The notes under the pieces: generated by a model
Database searches by the model: none
The model's input: only the letters and a program-made list of their open reading frames with translations
What the model was told of the DNA's origin: nothing
Shown here: positions 11,171-23,300 of the stretch, piece after piece
Position numbering within the stretch: the first letter of the stretch is position 1
Layout: every line of letters begins with the position of its first letter
Translations under genes and position numbers: made by a program
Assembly: GCF_037392515.1 (NCBI RefSeq)
Contig: NC_090283.1
Location: forward strand, 12,840,501-12,904,500
Direction: 5' to 3'
Length of the DNA stretch: 64,000 nt
Source: Haliotis asinina
Lineage: Eukaryota > Mollusca > Gastropoda > Lepetellida > Haliotidae

Positions 11171-11464
11171 GGACTTCCTGTCACATGGAAACAGCAGGCC
11201 GAAAAAGTCTTGATTAGACCAGGTATATTTTACTGCTGTGAGACTGACTCTGAGAAAGACTAAGGGGTTCCATGCTGCTGGGTTTTTTATTGCATTGCCA
11301 CTGGAATGTCTGATCCAGACTTGATTTGCGTTGAAACAACCTCATGCACCGGTAATACGACCGAAACAAACATATTGTGCAGTCACAGGTGTACAATCGA
11401 CTTTGCTTTTAGCAGAGATGTCTCCGTCAGACCCCCAACCCTTCCCCAATGCTCAGACCGACCT

Positions 11465-11712
11465 CTCTTGGACCCTTGAAGATCCGGGTTACAATGGGTC
11501 TTTACCAACCGATGCCTGCAGTTGTCGTAAGTGGCGTTTACCGATCTTTTGGTCAGGCTCACTGGCTTGGTACACCAATGTCATCGTATCCCAACTGCGT
11601 AGGTCCAGGTTCATTTCATCACTGGATTATCTGGACCAGACACGATTACTTACAGACCGCCGTCATATTGCCGGAATAATGCTGGGTGCTCCGTAAAACA
11701 AAACTCACTCCT
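11465..11712 (+). repeat. SINE-C copy
   Basis: Family blocks are GTCAGGCTCACTGGCTTGG, TCACTGGATTATCTGGACCA, TTACAGACCGCCGTCATATT and a degraded tail ending CTCACTCC. Confidence 0.8.
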
Positions 11713-11749
11713 TATAGGTTACGCATGCATCAATAAGTTTTGCTTTGAC

Positions 11750-11905
11750 CTTTTTGGAGGTCACGATTGTCAAATGAAAACGACGGCAATCAGATCAATA
11801 TTGTACAGAACACACATGACTATATACTTTTGTTAATCTCACCACGTGGCAGGTGGTTTGCGGGTATATAACAGCTCCAAACGCTCTGACATTATAGCAG
11901 AGGCC
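11750..11905 (+). promoter_or_regulatory. Promoter of copy A
   Basis: CACGTG at 11843-11848 and TATATAA at 11865-11871 lie 63 and 41 bases before the ATG. The preceding 100 bases match the regions before B, C and D (GGTCACGATTGTCAA, GAAAACGACGGCAATC, AATCTCACCACGTG). A start about 30 bases after the TATA box would leave a 5' UTR of only about ten bases. Confidence 0.7.
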
Positions 11906-12269
11906 ATGGATCTGCACATGAGCGTGTTGGTCTTTCTTCTCGTTGGACTTGCGATGGCAAATGCTGGTAGGTTGCTGACGTTTTAAATATTAATATTATT
12001 ATATATTTTAAGCGTGTCATTTATCCAGAGCTATGCCAAACCGTGATACCTTTATTACACATTCTGTCATGCATCAAGAGTGATTCTACTTAGATTTCTC
12101 TGTGGAACACTAGGGTAAAATACACGTCCAAAATTACTGGATACTACCGGCATGGTTTCAGCTTCCAAGTGACAAGCATAGCATTAACAGCGCAAAAAAA
12201 AAAGAACAGATGCGAAAAGAAACTTTGTATGCTAAATAACACATCATTGTTGTTGCGGTTTGTTTCTTG

Positions 12270-12500
12270 TCGATTTGTCGTTTAACGTCCCACTCAGCAA
12301 CAGTCTAGATATTTGGCGGCGATCTGTAAATAATCAAGTCTGGGCAATTCATTGATCAGTAGCATGACCACCAATTTACCCAATTGGGTTAACATGACAT
12401 GTGTCACACAAGACAGGAAACCTGACCAAATGATCGTCTCTTACGACAAGCATGGGTTGCTGAAAATCAGTATTAACTTGGACCGTCATGGGTCTGTTGT
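12270..12500 (-). repeat. SINE-C copy in first intron of copy A
   Basis: It has the family blocks CCACTCAGCAACAG, TCTGTAAATAATCAAGTCTG, ATTGATCAGTAGCATGA and CTCTTACGACAAGCATGGGTT. The open frame at 12352-12678 is only this repeat. Confidence 0.75.
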
Positions 12501-14385
12501 TATGGAACATCTATTTTCCACATATAGAAACATGGGTGACGCTACAAGACAAAAACGTAAACATGTGAGCCTTCGTACAGTGATTACAATTCAGTCGCGT
12601 AGCATTATTTTACTTGTATTAAAGTATGACATACCAGTCAGAACGCACGTATGCCTTCTTGGAAACCTTCAGGAATAGTCAACAAAGATAGCGGTCGCAG
12701 CAGCGAAAGCCTGGGGTATCCCTGGTACTCCTTGAGGTCACTAAATGAAAGTCCAGGGAACAGAAAAGTCCAGGCCATTCCGTATCGGAGGAAGGGTTTG
12801 ACGAAATGCATCCAACGTTGTTGCATTATTCAAATGAAGTCCTGTACGTCGCCCCATTTCATCCCAGACGGATTCAGTGGGTAACAAATGAGGGGCTCTT
12901 TAACCTTGTTTTGATCAAGATATTGTTGTATTTATAGAGCGTCTGACATTAGCGACTTCTTTGATGTGTGTACAGCTGAAGTTGAAGACATTTCACAGTC
13001 CCTCTCTACTAATGACTTGTTTTAGCGTTCGATGATTTTATGCACTACTTACTATGACGTATACCCTTCTAATTTTGTAGATGCCGAGAGAAGGCAGCGA
13101 CGGAGGATGATCTATAACCTCGGTGGAGGGTTGGCCAGTTTCGTGGGAGGAGGCACAAAGACCGCCCATGTTTTAGGTGGAGGAACCGGAAGTGGAATGG
13201 GAACATGTGCGTCACTCCATTTTATCCCAGAAAAATATGGCTAGGGACTTTGATCATTTATATTCACGTTTTCTGTGGTTAAAATCATTGCTCAGATTAC
13301 CAGTGAAGAAATTCCAGTACTTTTTGTCTTTGATTATACAATATGATTTTTTTTCTCTATGGTTCGATAACAAGCCATTAGGCACACACCCGAGCCTGAC
13401 CACCTCATCTGTATTTTCTCATTCACTAACTTCTGTTTCAGTCTTAACATTGTTCTGTTCATTGTAGATGTGTCTTTATCAAGGTGATGAAAGCTTATTG
13501 AAAATGGATGGCGTGATCCCTCAAACATGTTAACCAGACTGGTAATACCATAATGTACCATTTTGTAGCTGCTCCAAGGTCCTTCATAACGAGACTTATG
13601 CTAGCGTTCTGATGTGTGCGAGGCTGAAGTTGACAACGTTTCACGATCTCTGTCTACCCATGGTCTGATTTTTGTATGCACTGCTTAGTATGGCGTTGGC
13701 ACTTCTATTGTTGCAGATGCTGAGAGAAGGCAGCAGCGGAGGACGGCCTATAACCACGGGAGCCATTTGGGCAGTTTTGGGAGAGGAGGCATAAAGACCA
13801 GAACGGGATTTGGATTTGGAAGTGGAATTCCAAGTTGTTCGTGTTCAGGTAGGGAAAGTCTCAAACCGATCTACATCAAACATCGTACAAACGATTCATC
13901 TTTTTGCCACAAAGTAGCAACAAATGGCCAATGCTGTAAACACACTTCACTATCTATATAAGAATATTTCTGTTAATACATTTGTTTGTCAACTTCAATG
14001 GATACCTTTTGTTACATATATTCCTTAAAACTTGTAGTTATCAGAGGTTCTTTCAACACCCCCTTCCACTCCCACCAGTTTCCCCATGTTATGGCTGGTC
14101 GTAAAAATTGAAGGTACTTTTTGCAACATTGGAGTAGCTCCAAAAAAGTACTTTAAAGGTCAGTTTTATACATTTTTTAAAGATGAACTATGGTTTGAAA
14201 ATTACTTATGTTTACCCAGCGATATATATGTTCCGATATCAAAACTAAGAACCTGCAACAATATCCAACAAGTTGAACGCGATCGATGACATTTTATTCC
14301 AAAAGAAGAAAGATTATCTAAAGGTTACGTAGCACACACGTGGTTGGAGATCGATTTCACTAGACGGTGGCATACCTATCTCCTG

Positions 14386-14573
14386 ACACACACACACACA
14401 CACACGCACACACACACACACACGCACACACACACGCACACACGCACACACACACGCACACACACGCACACACGCACACGCACACGCACACACACACACG
14501 CACACACACGCACACACACACACGCACGCACACACGCACACACGCACACGCACACACACGCACACACGCACAC

Positions 14574-14625
<52 letters not shown>
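14386..14625. repeat. Long CA/CGCA microsatellite ending in TA repeat
   Basis: About 220 bases of CA units interrupted by CGCA are followed by about nine TA units. The His-Thr and Cys-Val open frames over it are microsatellite shadows. Confidence 0.95.
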
Positions 14626-14872
14626 GGTCTGCAAAACATTTAATGTTCACGATATTATGTAAGAAAACCACCAAATATTTAAAGAACTTAAATGCATTTC
14701 TGAATGTATTGTTGAAATTGCTTATATACCTTTCAAATGATCCTGTCCTGATCCTTGCGATGTATTCAACTGTTCTCAGAGACCTGACCGATGCCAAGGT
14801 ATTGTGTGCGGAAGGCCAGCAGCATGTTGTCCTCGTGTAGACGAAGCTAGAGGTCAGTGCTGACCATCATGC

Positions 14873-14878
14873 AATAAA
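14873..14878 (+). terminator. Poly(A) signal after copy A
   Basis: CATGCAATAAA follows the terminal-exon remnant, at the same place as in gene 1 and copy C. Confidence 0.45.
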
Positions 14879-14992
14879 TACAAATTCATACAACTGACTT
14901 AGTCTCCATATATTTGTCATTTGTTGAGAGTTAAAGTTTTGAATAACGTGAACTGCGCAGAATGTTTCCAGTATGAATCAATAGTAAGCCGT

Positions 14993-15120
14993 GCAACCAA
15001 TCCATGAGGATCCGGGTTAGCATTGACCTTCAGCAATCCACGCTCGTCAGATGCGACCAACGTGATTGAGTGATTAGGATTGGTTGATACATGCCATAGC
15101 CGAGTTGCGTAGATTGTTTT
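14993..15120 (+). repeat. SINE-C 5' part
   Basis: ATGAGGATCCGGGTTAG, CAGCAATCCACGCTCGTCAG and a degraded GGTTGATACATGCCAT block match the family. The 3' half is absent. Confidence 0.6.
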
Positions 15121-16884
15121 AATTTCTGAAAGACACCACAGAACTTTGAATGGTTCATGAAAGACGCAATTACCTAGAACTAGTTTGATATTAACGATGT
15201 AATTGCAACAGTCAGGCAAAACGAAAACCGGCTTGCAAGAATGTGAATGCATGCTGTAATGCAGGCATGGTTGGCATTTATGTCCAGTCGAATCTCACAT
15301 ATCCAGACACATGCGCTTCTCATTTTATCCGGATAAACGAATTTCAGGATATCAGAACCTCGTCAGTTACCTCATTCGTAAATACCGTCCTTTAGACAAG
15401 GCTCGCGAGTTTCGCGGGTCCGGATCATCGAAATTTCACAGTATACAGTTGTTGCATAGAAAAAAGGTTATTTTAAAACTTTAAATTATGAGATAAACAT
15501 CATGTGTTGGCCAATTTCCGGGTGTTGTTGAGTATTTGAAGCACGGGAATGCATTTGGAACCGATAAAAGTAAACCAAAGGGTTTTACTGTCTGCACTCG
15601 TTTACATCGAGCACGGATACGTCATTCTACTGCTTGACAAGTATTACATGAGCCACGACCTGACAAATGACCCCAATTTGCATATATGGGAACGTCCTCC
15701 AGAACATTCCATTTGAAACAAGAGGGAAACAGGTTGTCGTCTAAATATTACAATGTTCAATTTCCTCGTGCGAATCGTGTCTTGCTTAACGAAATCTCTC
15801 TACGAGACACGTGATAAACAGCGGTATTGATTTCACGCCACCCTCCCCGACCTACCTCATGTACCTGTAGTAGTCGAGTGTATTCGTCTACATTCCTTGC
15901 CCAGCCTACTTGTCACAAACGCGTTTAATGCGCAGGCTCATATAATGCGTGTCAAGCAAAAACGCTACGTCACAATATGATTTGAATGACGCCACCACTG
16001 TTGATGACACAACAAAACAATTGTTTGCGATGTTTCTACGTGTCAAAACGCAGTGAATAGTCTTGCAGTTTCCGGGAATCTAACGCCATTTGATCATGTT
16101 TTTCAACCAATCAGATTACAGAGCACAGTGACTTTTGGTTTACAATATTCGAAAAACGTACATATGAAAGTCCCAAAAGTGACCGAGTATAATCCAACCA
16201 CACAGATCCCGTATTTGTTCAACGAATGTTTGATTTAATCCGAAGCTGTTCCTTACCAAACCTTGAGTAGTAAACACCTCCAAAAAGGTAGTTGTCGAAT
16301 ATTGCAGTTGCATTTACAATATTTGCATGATGCTGTTTGATCAATAAACACTTTGACCTTGAAGTTTGATTTGTTGTTGAAGCAAAGCGAATCATTCTGT
16401 TTTGTTAAGTAAGAAAGTTTTAGGTACGAGACGGAAGACAATAAGGCATTATCGTATCATCCCAAACCGTGTTCCACTGCTTGTGTGAGATATAGTGGAT
16501 ACTAAACGACCTTCCGGGTAGTAACATTTTTATTAAACGAGTTAATGATCTGGTATCAAGCGAATGGAAACAAGTTTGATACTAAATCTTTAACGAGTTA
16601 AAATAAAATCATGGTATTTTACGGAAACAAATGTTCTCATTATTTTTTTAAGACAAAACCCTTTCCTCCTTTCCCGTTGGTCAGTGTGATGATGTTTCCT
16701 TATATTATTAACATAACAAGAATGTGCCTTCATGTCACGATACATAGGTCGGGAACCAGTCATAATAACTGGGATATCATGGCTTACATGAGTAACGGTC
16801 GAGATAAGTACTCAGGATATGATCAACTAGACCTTACAGGTGACACGCAGGTCAATCAGTTTTGAAGATTAAAGTCTCAGTGTG
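15120..16884. other. Spacer between A and B, duplicated at 18330-20190
   Basis: No exon is recognised. Several blocks recur in order between B and C, for example GAATGCATGC, GTCGAATCTCACATAT versus GTCGAATGTCGCATAT, AATTTCAGGATATC, TTACCTCATTCGTAAAT and CCTTACCAAACCT. It is therefore duplicated spacer, not gene. Confidence 0.6.
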
Positions 16885-17018
16885 ACCTTTTTCGGGGTCG
16901 CGATAATCAACAGAAAACGACGGCAGCAAGATCTTGTACAACACACATATCACTTCCTCTTAATCTCAACACCTGTCTGGTCACGTGCGATCTCGACCTG
17001 ACATAGATGCCAGTCACC
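16885..17018 (+). promoter_or_regulatory. Promoter-like block of copy B
   Basis: TTTTTCGGGGTCGCGATAAT, GAAAACGACGGCAGC and CACGTG (16982-16987) match the blocks of A, C and D. No TATA box is seen at the expected place. Confidence 0.55.
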
Positions 17019-18267
17019 ATGGATCTGCACATTGGCGTGTTGGTCTTTCTTGTCGTCGGACTGCGTGTTGCACATGCGGGTAAGTTGTTATGATTTTGCT
17101 CTTTGAATATCATTTAGACGTGTCATTTATCTAGAGCTTGTCTTTGATAGCTCTACGCTACATTTTGCCATGAGTCAGGTGTCGTTCCTCTTTGATTTGT
17201 CTTTGAAACACTGACATACACACCCCAATATAATAAAAAAAAATATATCAGGTAGTTGACATTTCACCGATATTGATCGCATTGTAACACTGTACAGCAC
17301 ACACTGTATTTTCCTCGGGTTTTGAAGCCTGACAGAAAGCTGTTCCTACTTACCGAAGCCTTAATTAACGCTGGCTTAATCAATTTCTGATGCTGGCAGA
17401 GTTGCCTCCCTTAGACAAAGCAGAATCGACATCCTTGGTTTCGACGCCTACGCCTTCTTTGTTCGTCTGCGGTCACAATGAGGCTTGAATTTGACAGGAA
17501 AACTGTTACAGACATTCTCTCTAAATAAGAGCTTTTATTTTACATTTATCATGTAGGAAAGAATATAAACTACATAAATGTACACTTAGTATACAACTGA
17601 CGCCACTATGATTATGTAGCTCCCTCTACCATACCATTATTGATGAAGTGTATAATGTTTCCAGTTGCATTTTTCAATCACTGCTGCAAATTGCCGATTA
17701 AAAAGCTTGGTTGTCAATTTCGTTGGATATCTTTCGTTACAAAATGTCCTTAATACCTGTGGTTTCTCAGAGTTTCTGTCAAACCCCACAATTTCCCCAT
17801 GTTATGACGGGTCCTAAAAGTTGAAACTACTTTAAAAGATCAATTTGTGCAACATTGGCAGAGCTAATATATAGAAACTGGTTCTAAAGATGAATTTCAT
17901 ACATGTTTTAAAGTTGAACTATGTTGTTTTTGAATTTACTTTTACTTACTTAGCGATGTATATATTTTATCATATTAAAAGTAAGAATCTGCGACAATAA
18001 CCTAAAAACTGAACCCGGTCGAAGGCATTCTGTTCCAAAGGAAGAAAGTTTATGTAAAGTGTGTAAGTAACACTAATGTTGTTAGGAATCTCTGTAGATG
18101 TTTATTGTTTAAATCGCTAAAGTAACTTTCAAATTGTGCTGTTTAGTCACATCCGATGTCTATCCTCGTTTATGGATGTTTTCATGTATTCACAGACGCC
18201 AAGGTCGTGTGGGCGTGACCCCGGCTACATGTTGTCCTGTGTAGACGCAACTACGGTCGTTGCTGAC
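17019..18267 (+). pseudogene. Fossil copy B of the metallopeptidase/ShKT family
   Basis: Two parts are recognised: an intact signal-peptide exon (17019-17079, MDLHIGVLVFLVVGLRVAHA, GTAAGT donor) and a decayed terminal ShKT exon (about 18194-18267, with GGCTACATGTTGTCCT and GTAGACGC). Between them lies family intron sequence but no peptidase exon. As a gene it is a fossil. The first exon, however, is clean, has a phase-1 donor and could splice to exon 2 of copy C. High similarity to the copy C flank points to a fairly recent duplication. Confidence 0.65.
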
Positions 18268-18409
18268 ATATCCGGGCAATAATTCAAACAACATGCATTT
18301 GAATTGGGTTTTCTTATAGCGACAATACATTTCTCAATTGTTGAAAGTTAAAGTTTTGAATATAATTAAGTGGGCAGAAATTTCCAACAGGAAGCCATAG
18401 TAAGTCGTG

Positions 18410-18565
18410 ACAACCCACCTGTGGAGATCCGGTTAAGAAGTGATCTTAAGCAATCCTTGCTTGACATAAGAGGTGACTAACATGATCGTGTGGTCAGACT
18501 TGCAAACTTGGTCGACACATGCCATTGTATCCCAGCTGCATAGGTTTGTTATAGTGTCTACTTCT
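18410..18565 (+). repeat. SINE-C fragment
   Basis: GGAGATCCGGTTAAG, AGCAATCCTTGCTTGACATAA, GATCGTGTGGTCAGACTTGC and TCGACACATGCCAT match the 5' half of the family. Confidence 0.65.
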
Positions 18566-18569
18566 GGAC

Positions 18570-20190
18570 AGCCATGTCCAAATATTTCTAAAGACCAAAA
18601 ACTAGGTAGCCAGGCCATATGATGTTTAATTATTATTATTCAATCTGCATTCTTAATCGTTATCACTACCGCAGAGTATTTTGTTTTGTCATCCCCCTTG
18701 TCTGTGTCTGTCATCACAACAACTGTAGAGGGAAGTGCTATTGTTTCTCTGTTGAATCTTTGCCTGTCCATTGTTGTTAAAAACTGTACATATGTGCATG
18801 CTCACATGTATACTGAATGTGGAGTACTGTATTCCGCCTGTCTGTGTAGGGTCGACCGCGAGCAGGATAATGCCGCTCCCAGGAAAAGCCTTGGGGGTTG
18901 AGCTGGAAGTCCGCTCACCTCATTCATGTATATTTGTTTGACATGTCTTGTGAAACCTACTAAGGAAGTTCGAACTAAACTATGCCTTCGTCTTCATCAA
19001 CGTATTCATTTGTCTTAGTCAACGTAATCTTCATCAAAATCATGAGCCAATCAACACACAACCATACACTACCGTTGACAAGTTGTTACAATGTCTGAAA
19101 GAGTTAACGAAAAACCTAATTACCTGGGACTAATTTGCTATTACAATGAAATTGCAACATGCAAAACGAAAACTGGGTGTGAATGCATGCCCTAACGTAG
19201 GTATGGTTGCCATTTGTAAACAGTCGAATGTCGCATATATAGAAACTCTCTCACTTTGTCCGGCTAAAGGAATTTCAGGATATCTAAAAGTCTCTATTTA
19301 CCTCATTCGTAAATATTGTGAAGTAAATGTCCTTTAGACGAGGTTCCCGCGTTTTCAGCTCCAGGATGAACGAGGCTCCGCAGTATACAGTTGCCACAAC
19401 GTAGAGAATTATTTGCAAACTTTAAAAAGTCATGTAACGTACATTAAAAGACGCTAAAATGGCCTGGCCGATTAAATAGCAACCACATAGGTAGATATAT
19501 GTTTTCAATGTCCGATTTCATTCTAAGCTGATCCTTACCAAACCTGGAGTAGTGTATACCTCGAAACAGGTAATTGCCTAATCTAAACATATAATCCTTA
19601 CAGTGTAGGGAATCATTCTGTTTTGATATGTTTTGGAAACGATACGGAAGCCAACAAGACATTACTAACTAATCCCAATCTCCTAAGAAATATCGCTTTG
19701 ACAGATTTTTTGCAATTCCCTGGCAATGCTATGACGTCATTAACTTGATGATGTCACAATCCTATGACATCACCTCACTGCAAGTCTAATAGGAGTGTCG
19801 TGTTCAGATATGTACATTTTTCATTGAAACAAACGAGGAGTGATTGCACATAATAAATAGAATCTTACCCTCGTGTATTCTGATATATAGGTAGGTTGTT
19901 ATGATATAAATATAAACACTGGTTGGCAAAGTGAAAAATTAATATAATCGGTATGCCTCGGCTATTTGCAACTTTAACACTGATATCAGTAGACCATGTA
20001 GAAGATTCTCAATGTCGTTTACACTTTGATATGCACACGTTTCCTGTTTTCATTCCTAAAAAAACATCTTTTATCCTCGCAATGACACGAGGGCCTGTGG
20101 GCTTACATGGGTAACGGTCGAGATAGCTTGAGTAATGAGGCAATAATCAACAAGACCTTACAGGTGACAAACAGGTAAGCCAGTTTTGTA
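18570..20190. other. Spacer between B and C
   Basis: It repeats much of the A-B spacer, so first exon B to first exon C is about 3.3 kb and terminal remnant A to terminal remnant B about 3.4 kb. No exon is recognised. Confidence 0.55.
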
Positions 20191-20194
20191 GATT

Positions 20195-20332
20195 CAGTGT
20201 GCCCTTTTTCGGGGTCGCGATAATCAAATGACGTCAACGAGGTAAGTCTTGTAAACACATACGACATCGTTATTAAATCTCACCACGTGTTTGGTCACGT
20301 GAGATCTTGTCCAGCCAGAGATACCGGTCACC
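20195..20332 (+). promoter_or_regulatory. Promoter block of copy C
   Basis: TTTTTCGGGGTCGCGATAAT, TGACGTCA (CRE-like), AATCTCACCACGTG and two CACGTG boxes (20284-20289, 20296-20301) lie before the ATG. Where A and D have TATATAA this copy reads AGATCTTG, so it looks TATA-less. Confidence 0.6.
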
Positions 20333-23300
20333 ATGGATCTGCACATTGGCGTGTTGGTCTTTCTTGTCGTCTTACTGTGTATCGCAAATGCTGGTAGGTT
20401 GTTATGATTTTACTCTGTGAATATCATATATTTATCTGGAGCATGTCCTCGATTTTAGCACACAACTCTGATACCTTTACGCTACATTATCAGGTGTCGT
20501 TCCTCTATGACTTGTCTTTGAAACACTGACATACACACCCCAAAATAATTATATATATCAGGTAGTTGAAATTTCACTGATATTGATCGCATTGTAACAC
20601 TGTACAACATACACTGTATTTTCCTCGGGTTTTGAAGCCTGACAGAAAGCTGTTCCTACTTACCGAAGCCTTAATTAACGCTGGCTTAATTAATTTCTGA
20701 TGCTGGCAGAGTTGCCTCCCTTAGACAAAGCAGAATCGAATCGTCTTTGAAACACTGACATACACACCCCCAAATATATCAGGCAGTTGAAATTTCAGCG
20801 TGTTTTCAGTTTCCAAGCGATGAGGTGTGATGTCAAATTGTTTGTTTTATCTACAGTATGTAGTTCAATCATAATGCTACCATAACATTAACAACACAAA
20901 AGAGAACAGATACACGACGAAAGTTTGTGCACTGGGTGAAACAGCGTTGTTGTTACGGAGTAGTGAGTGTGCGAGTTTAGTTTTACGACGCTTGTTCTAT
21001 TTTGTACAAAAACACAAGGCTCAAAGTATTTGGTGTCATGCTATGTATATTTAGGAAAATACCAACACAACAATGGCCTGTTCCTAAAGGCAAAGAGCCA
21101 TGATGCTAACGCTCGCTTGCTACGCCAAAGACCCGGGTTTTCTTCCACATGTGGTTGACGATGTTGGAATGGATTTCTTAGATGTTGTTGCAAACAGTGT
21201 AAAGCTACACTCACTCACTCACTAACTTACTTTAAGGTAATACTTTTAGGAAATATGCAAGAAAGGCACCCACATGATTTAAACCTTTGTACGAAAGACA
21301 CATACATTTATGTTATATTGTTATGGTAATTAAATGACAGTTATGATTTTACACAGGTCGAATCAAACACCACGTTCCCGGCAGTGATCTGACCTTGACC
21401 TTTGAGTGGGAAGATCCTCAGCTACCTCCAACAGAGGCAGATTATTATCACATGAGAGATGGCGCTGGTAAGACTGTTGTTTTTTATTGCGTCACCGCTC
21501 CTCTCATTTACAAGACAGACGGAAATCCCCGACTACCAAACTGTAGGATCCTATGCAGAATGCATGTTAACTTGGCACTTTTGATGGATAATTCAAACCC
21601 CGGAGAAAAGAAAGTATATGATATATTTGATTGGAATTATTCTATGGCAAGCATGTGGGGGAATGGTATGTATCTCTTATATAAACTGGTGTACCCAGCC
21701 GTTGCCTTGAAAACTGTGCAAGAAGCTGAAAATATGACAGTGCGTGTGTGCGTGTGTGCGTGTGTGCGTGTGTGCGTGTGTCTTATGTGCTGTTCAGAAG
21801 TCGGTATTTGCGAAAATGGAGAAGGTGATCATCCATAAATTCTTTCATCTCTCATTTTTCCATCCACCGACTTCTAGAGTGCCCTCCAAACAATAAAGAA
21901 AGGGAAATGTTCTCTGTGCTTAATCTGTATCAATTCAAGTTTCTGCCCAGTAACGTCTTAAACCTTCATGTCCTGTTGCGATCAACATTCAGATGTCATC
22001 TGTATACATGTACACATGTATCAAAGATATTTACCTAAACAATGAATACAGCTGTCTGAAAATGAAAGGGAATGTTTTGCAAATGTTGTTACTAATCATT
22101 AACAAACTAAATGAGACTTTCGACAGCAGGCAGGAGTAAAGAATTGGTGATTTATTTATTTATCCAAATCCGAAACAGAACTGCTATTGGTTTCAGGTTT
22201 TCGTCCCAAGAGGGCAACTGGAGGTCGTCCTGGCCATTCCACCTCCACCAACACGTGCAGCAACATCCGGGGAGTTCCTGTGCAGTTGAGGAGCGCAAGC
22301 AACATCAGGCCGAGTGGACTGGCGTATTTCTATCAGAAATATACAGAGGCATATGGGATACCCGTATTAGGTGATAGAATACGTACTGAAAGATCTTAAC
22401 ATCTTCAAAATACTAAGAAACCAGGGTTTGAAGGTATTCCCGGCTATGTATTGCTTGTCGTAAGGGCAGACTGAAATATTACATTCGTAAATAAGTAAAT
22501 AAACGCCTTTGTTGCAGGTTCCGTCAACGTCCCCGACGACGCTCTTCGCCGTGCCTGTTACGTCCTTCGCTTCCTCCTCGCCGACCACAGCGGTGTGCGA
22601 CAGTCCTACTACCGACTGTCGGGGAGGGTGGCAGTGATCGGAGCTCGGGAAGGGACGGTGTCCATTCCTGAACACGCCTGGCTTGGCCCCGCCTGGAACG
22701 ACCGAGCACGTGGACTTGGGGCGACAGAACACGCCCCAGTATCAACAGGAGGCGAGGAAAACATCCTGTGTTACACTGGTGACAGGTGAAATACCACAGT
22801 TTCTTGAAAGAACCGAGGATGTTGGACGTTAATGATGATTTTTGTTGATGTGAAAAACAAGAGCCTCAGGTGTCCTTTGTTTGGACTAAGTCAGCTGGGA
22901 TGAAAAATGCCAAAGAGGGTTTTCTGTATGCTGACCAGAAGCACTTTCTTCATAGATGAAATTGTAGATGAATTTGACATGAGACTGTTTAGCACATTAA
23001 CCGAAGTCACCGTCTAGGCTGCCTGTAAATGTTAATAATGGTAAATTTATGAGAGTGGGATTAAATGAATATTTTCGCTTGCACCATGAAAACACTTGTA
23101 TTCATAAAAATATCCCACCTATCCATGGCTGTGATCCGCATAAAAACGTTGACATCCTTTGTTAAATAATCGAATATATTTCAAGTATCAATTGTGATTG
23201 TATAGATAAGTAATAATTTCTATCAGAGCAATAATTGAAAACATTTTTAGGTGAGAATTTGAAAAAATACGAATGCAATGCAAAGACTCCTACTACTGCT

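Larger units (their letters stand above)
11906..14863 (+). pseudogene. Copy A: shortened family member, possibly still a small secreted Gly-rich peptide
   Basis: Exon 11906-11966 encodes a signal peptide (MDLHMSVLVFLLVGLAMANA plus the first base of a Gly codon) and has a GTAGGT donor. Two linker-type exons follow: 13081-13206, with a weak GTGCGT donor, starts DAERRQRRRM and then is Gly-rich. Exon 13717-13848, with a GTAGGG donor, starts DAERRQQRRT and ends SCSCSG. All three are phase 1 and would splice in frame. A decayed terminal ShKT exon lies at about 14781-14863, with AATAAA at 14873. No peptidase exon was found. What survives could make a small basic, Gly-rich secreted peptide, but the 3' end is a fossil and expression is unknown. 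Alternatively exon 1 may serve as a distant first exon for copy C. Confidence 0.55.

Noticed and set aside
12352-12678. 108-residue frame and similar frames near 38848, 40757, 42353 and 54441
   Set aside because: They lie in SINE-C copies.
14344-14840. Open frames of His-Thr or Cys-Val repeats on both strands
   Set aside because: They are produced by the CA microsatellite and have no coding support outside it.
22367-22745. Long - strand frames opposite exon 4 of copies C and D
   Set aside because: The exon is GC-rich and open in several frames; only the + frame has matching splice phases and paralogue conservation.
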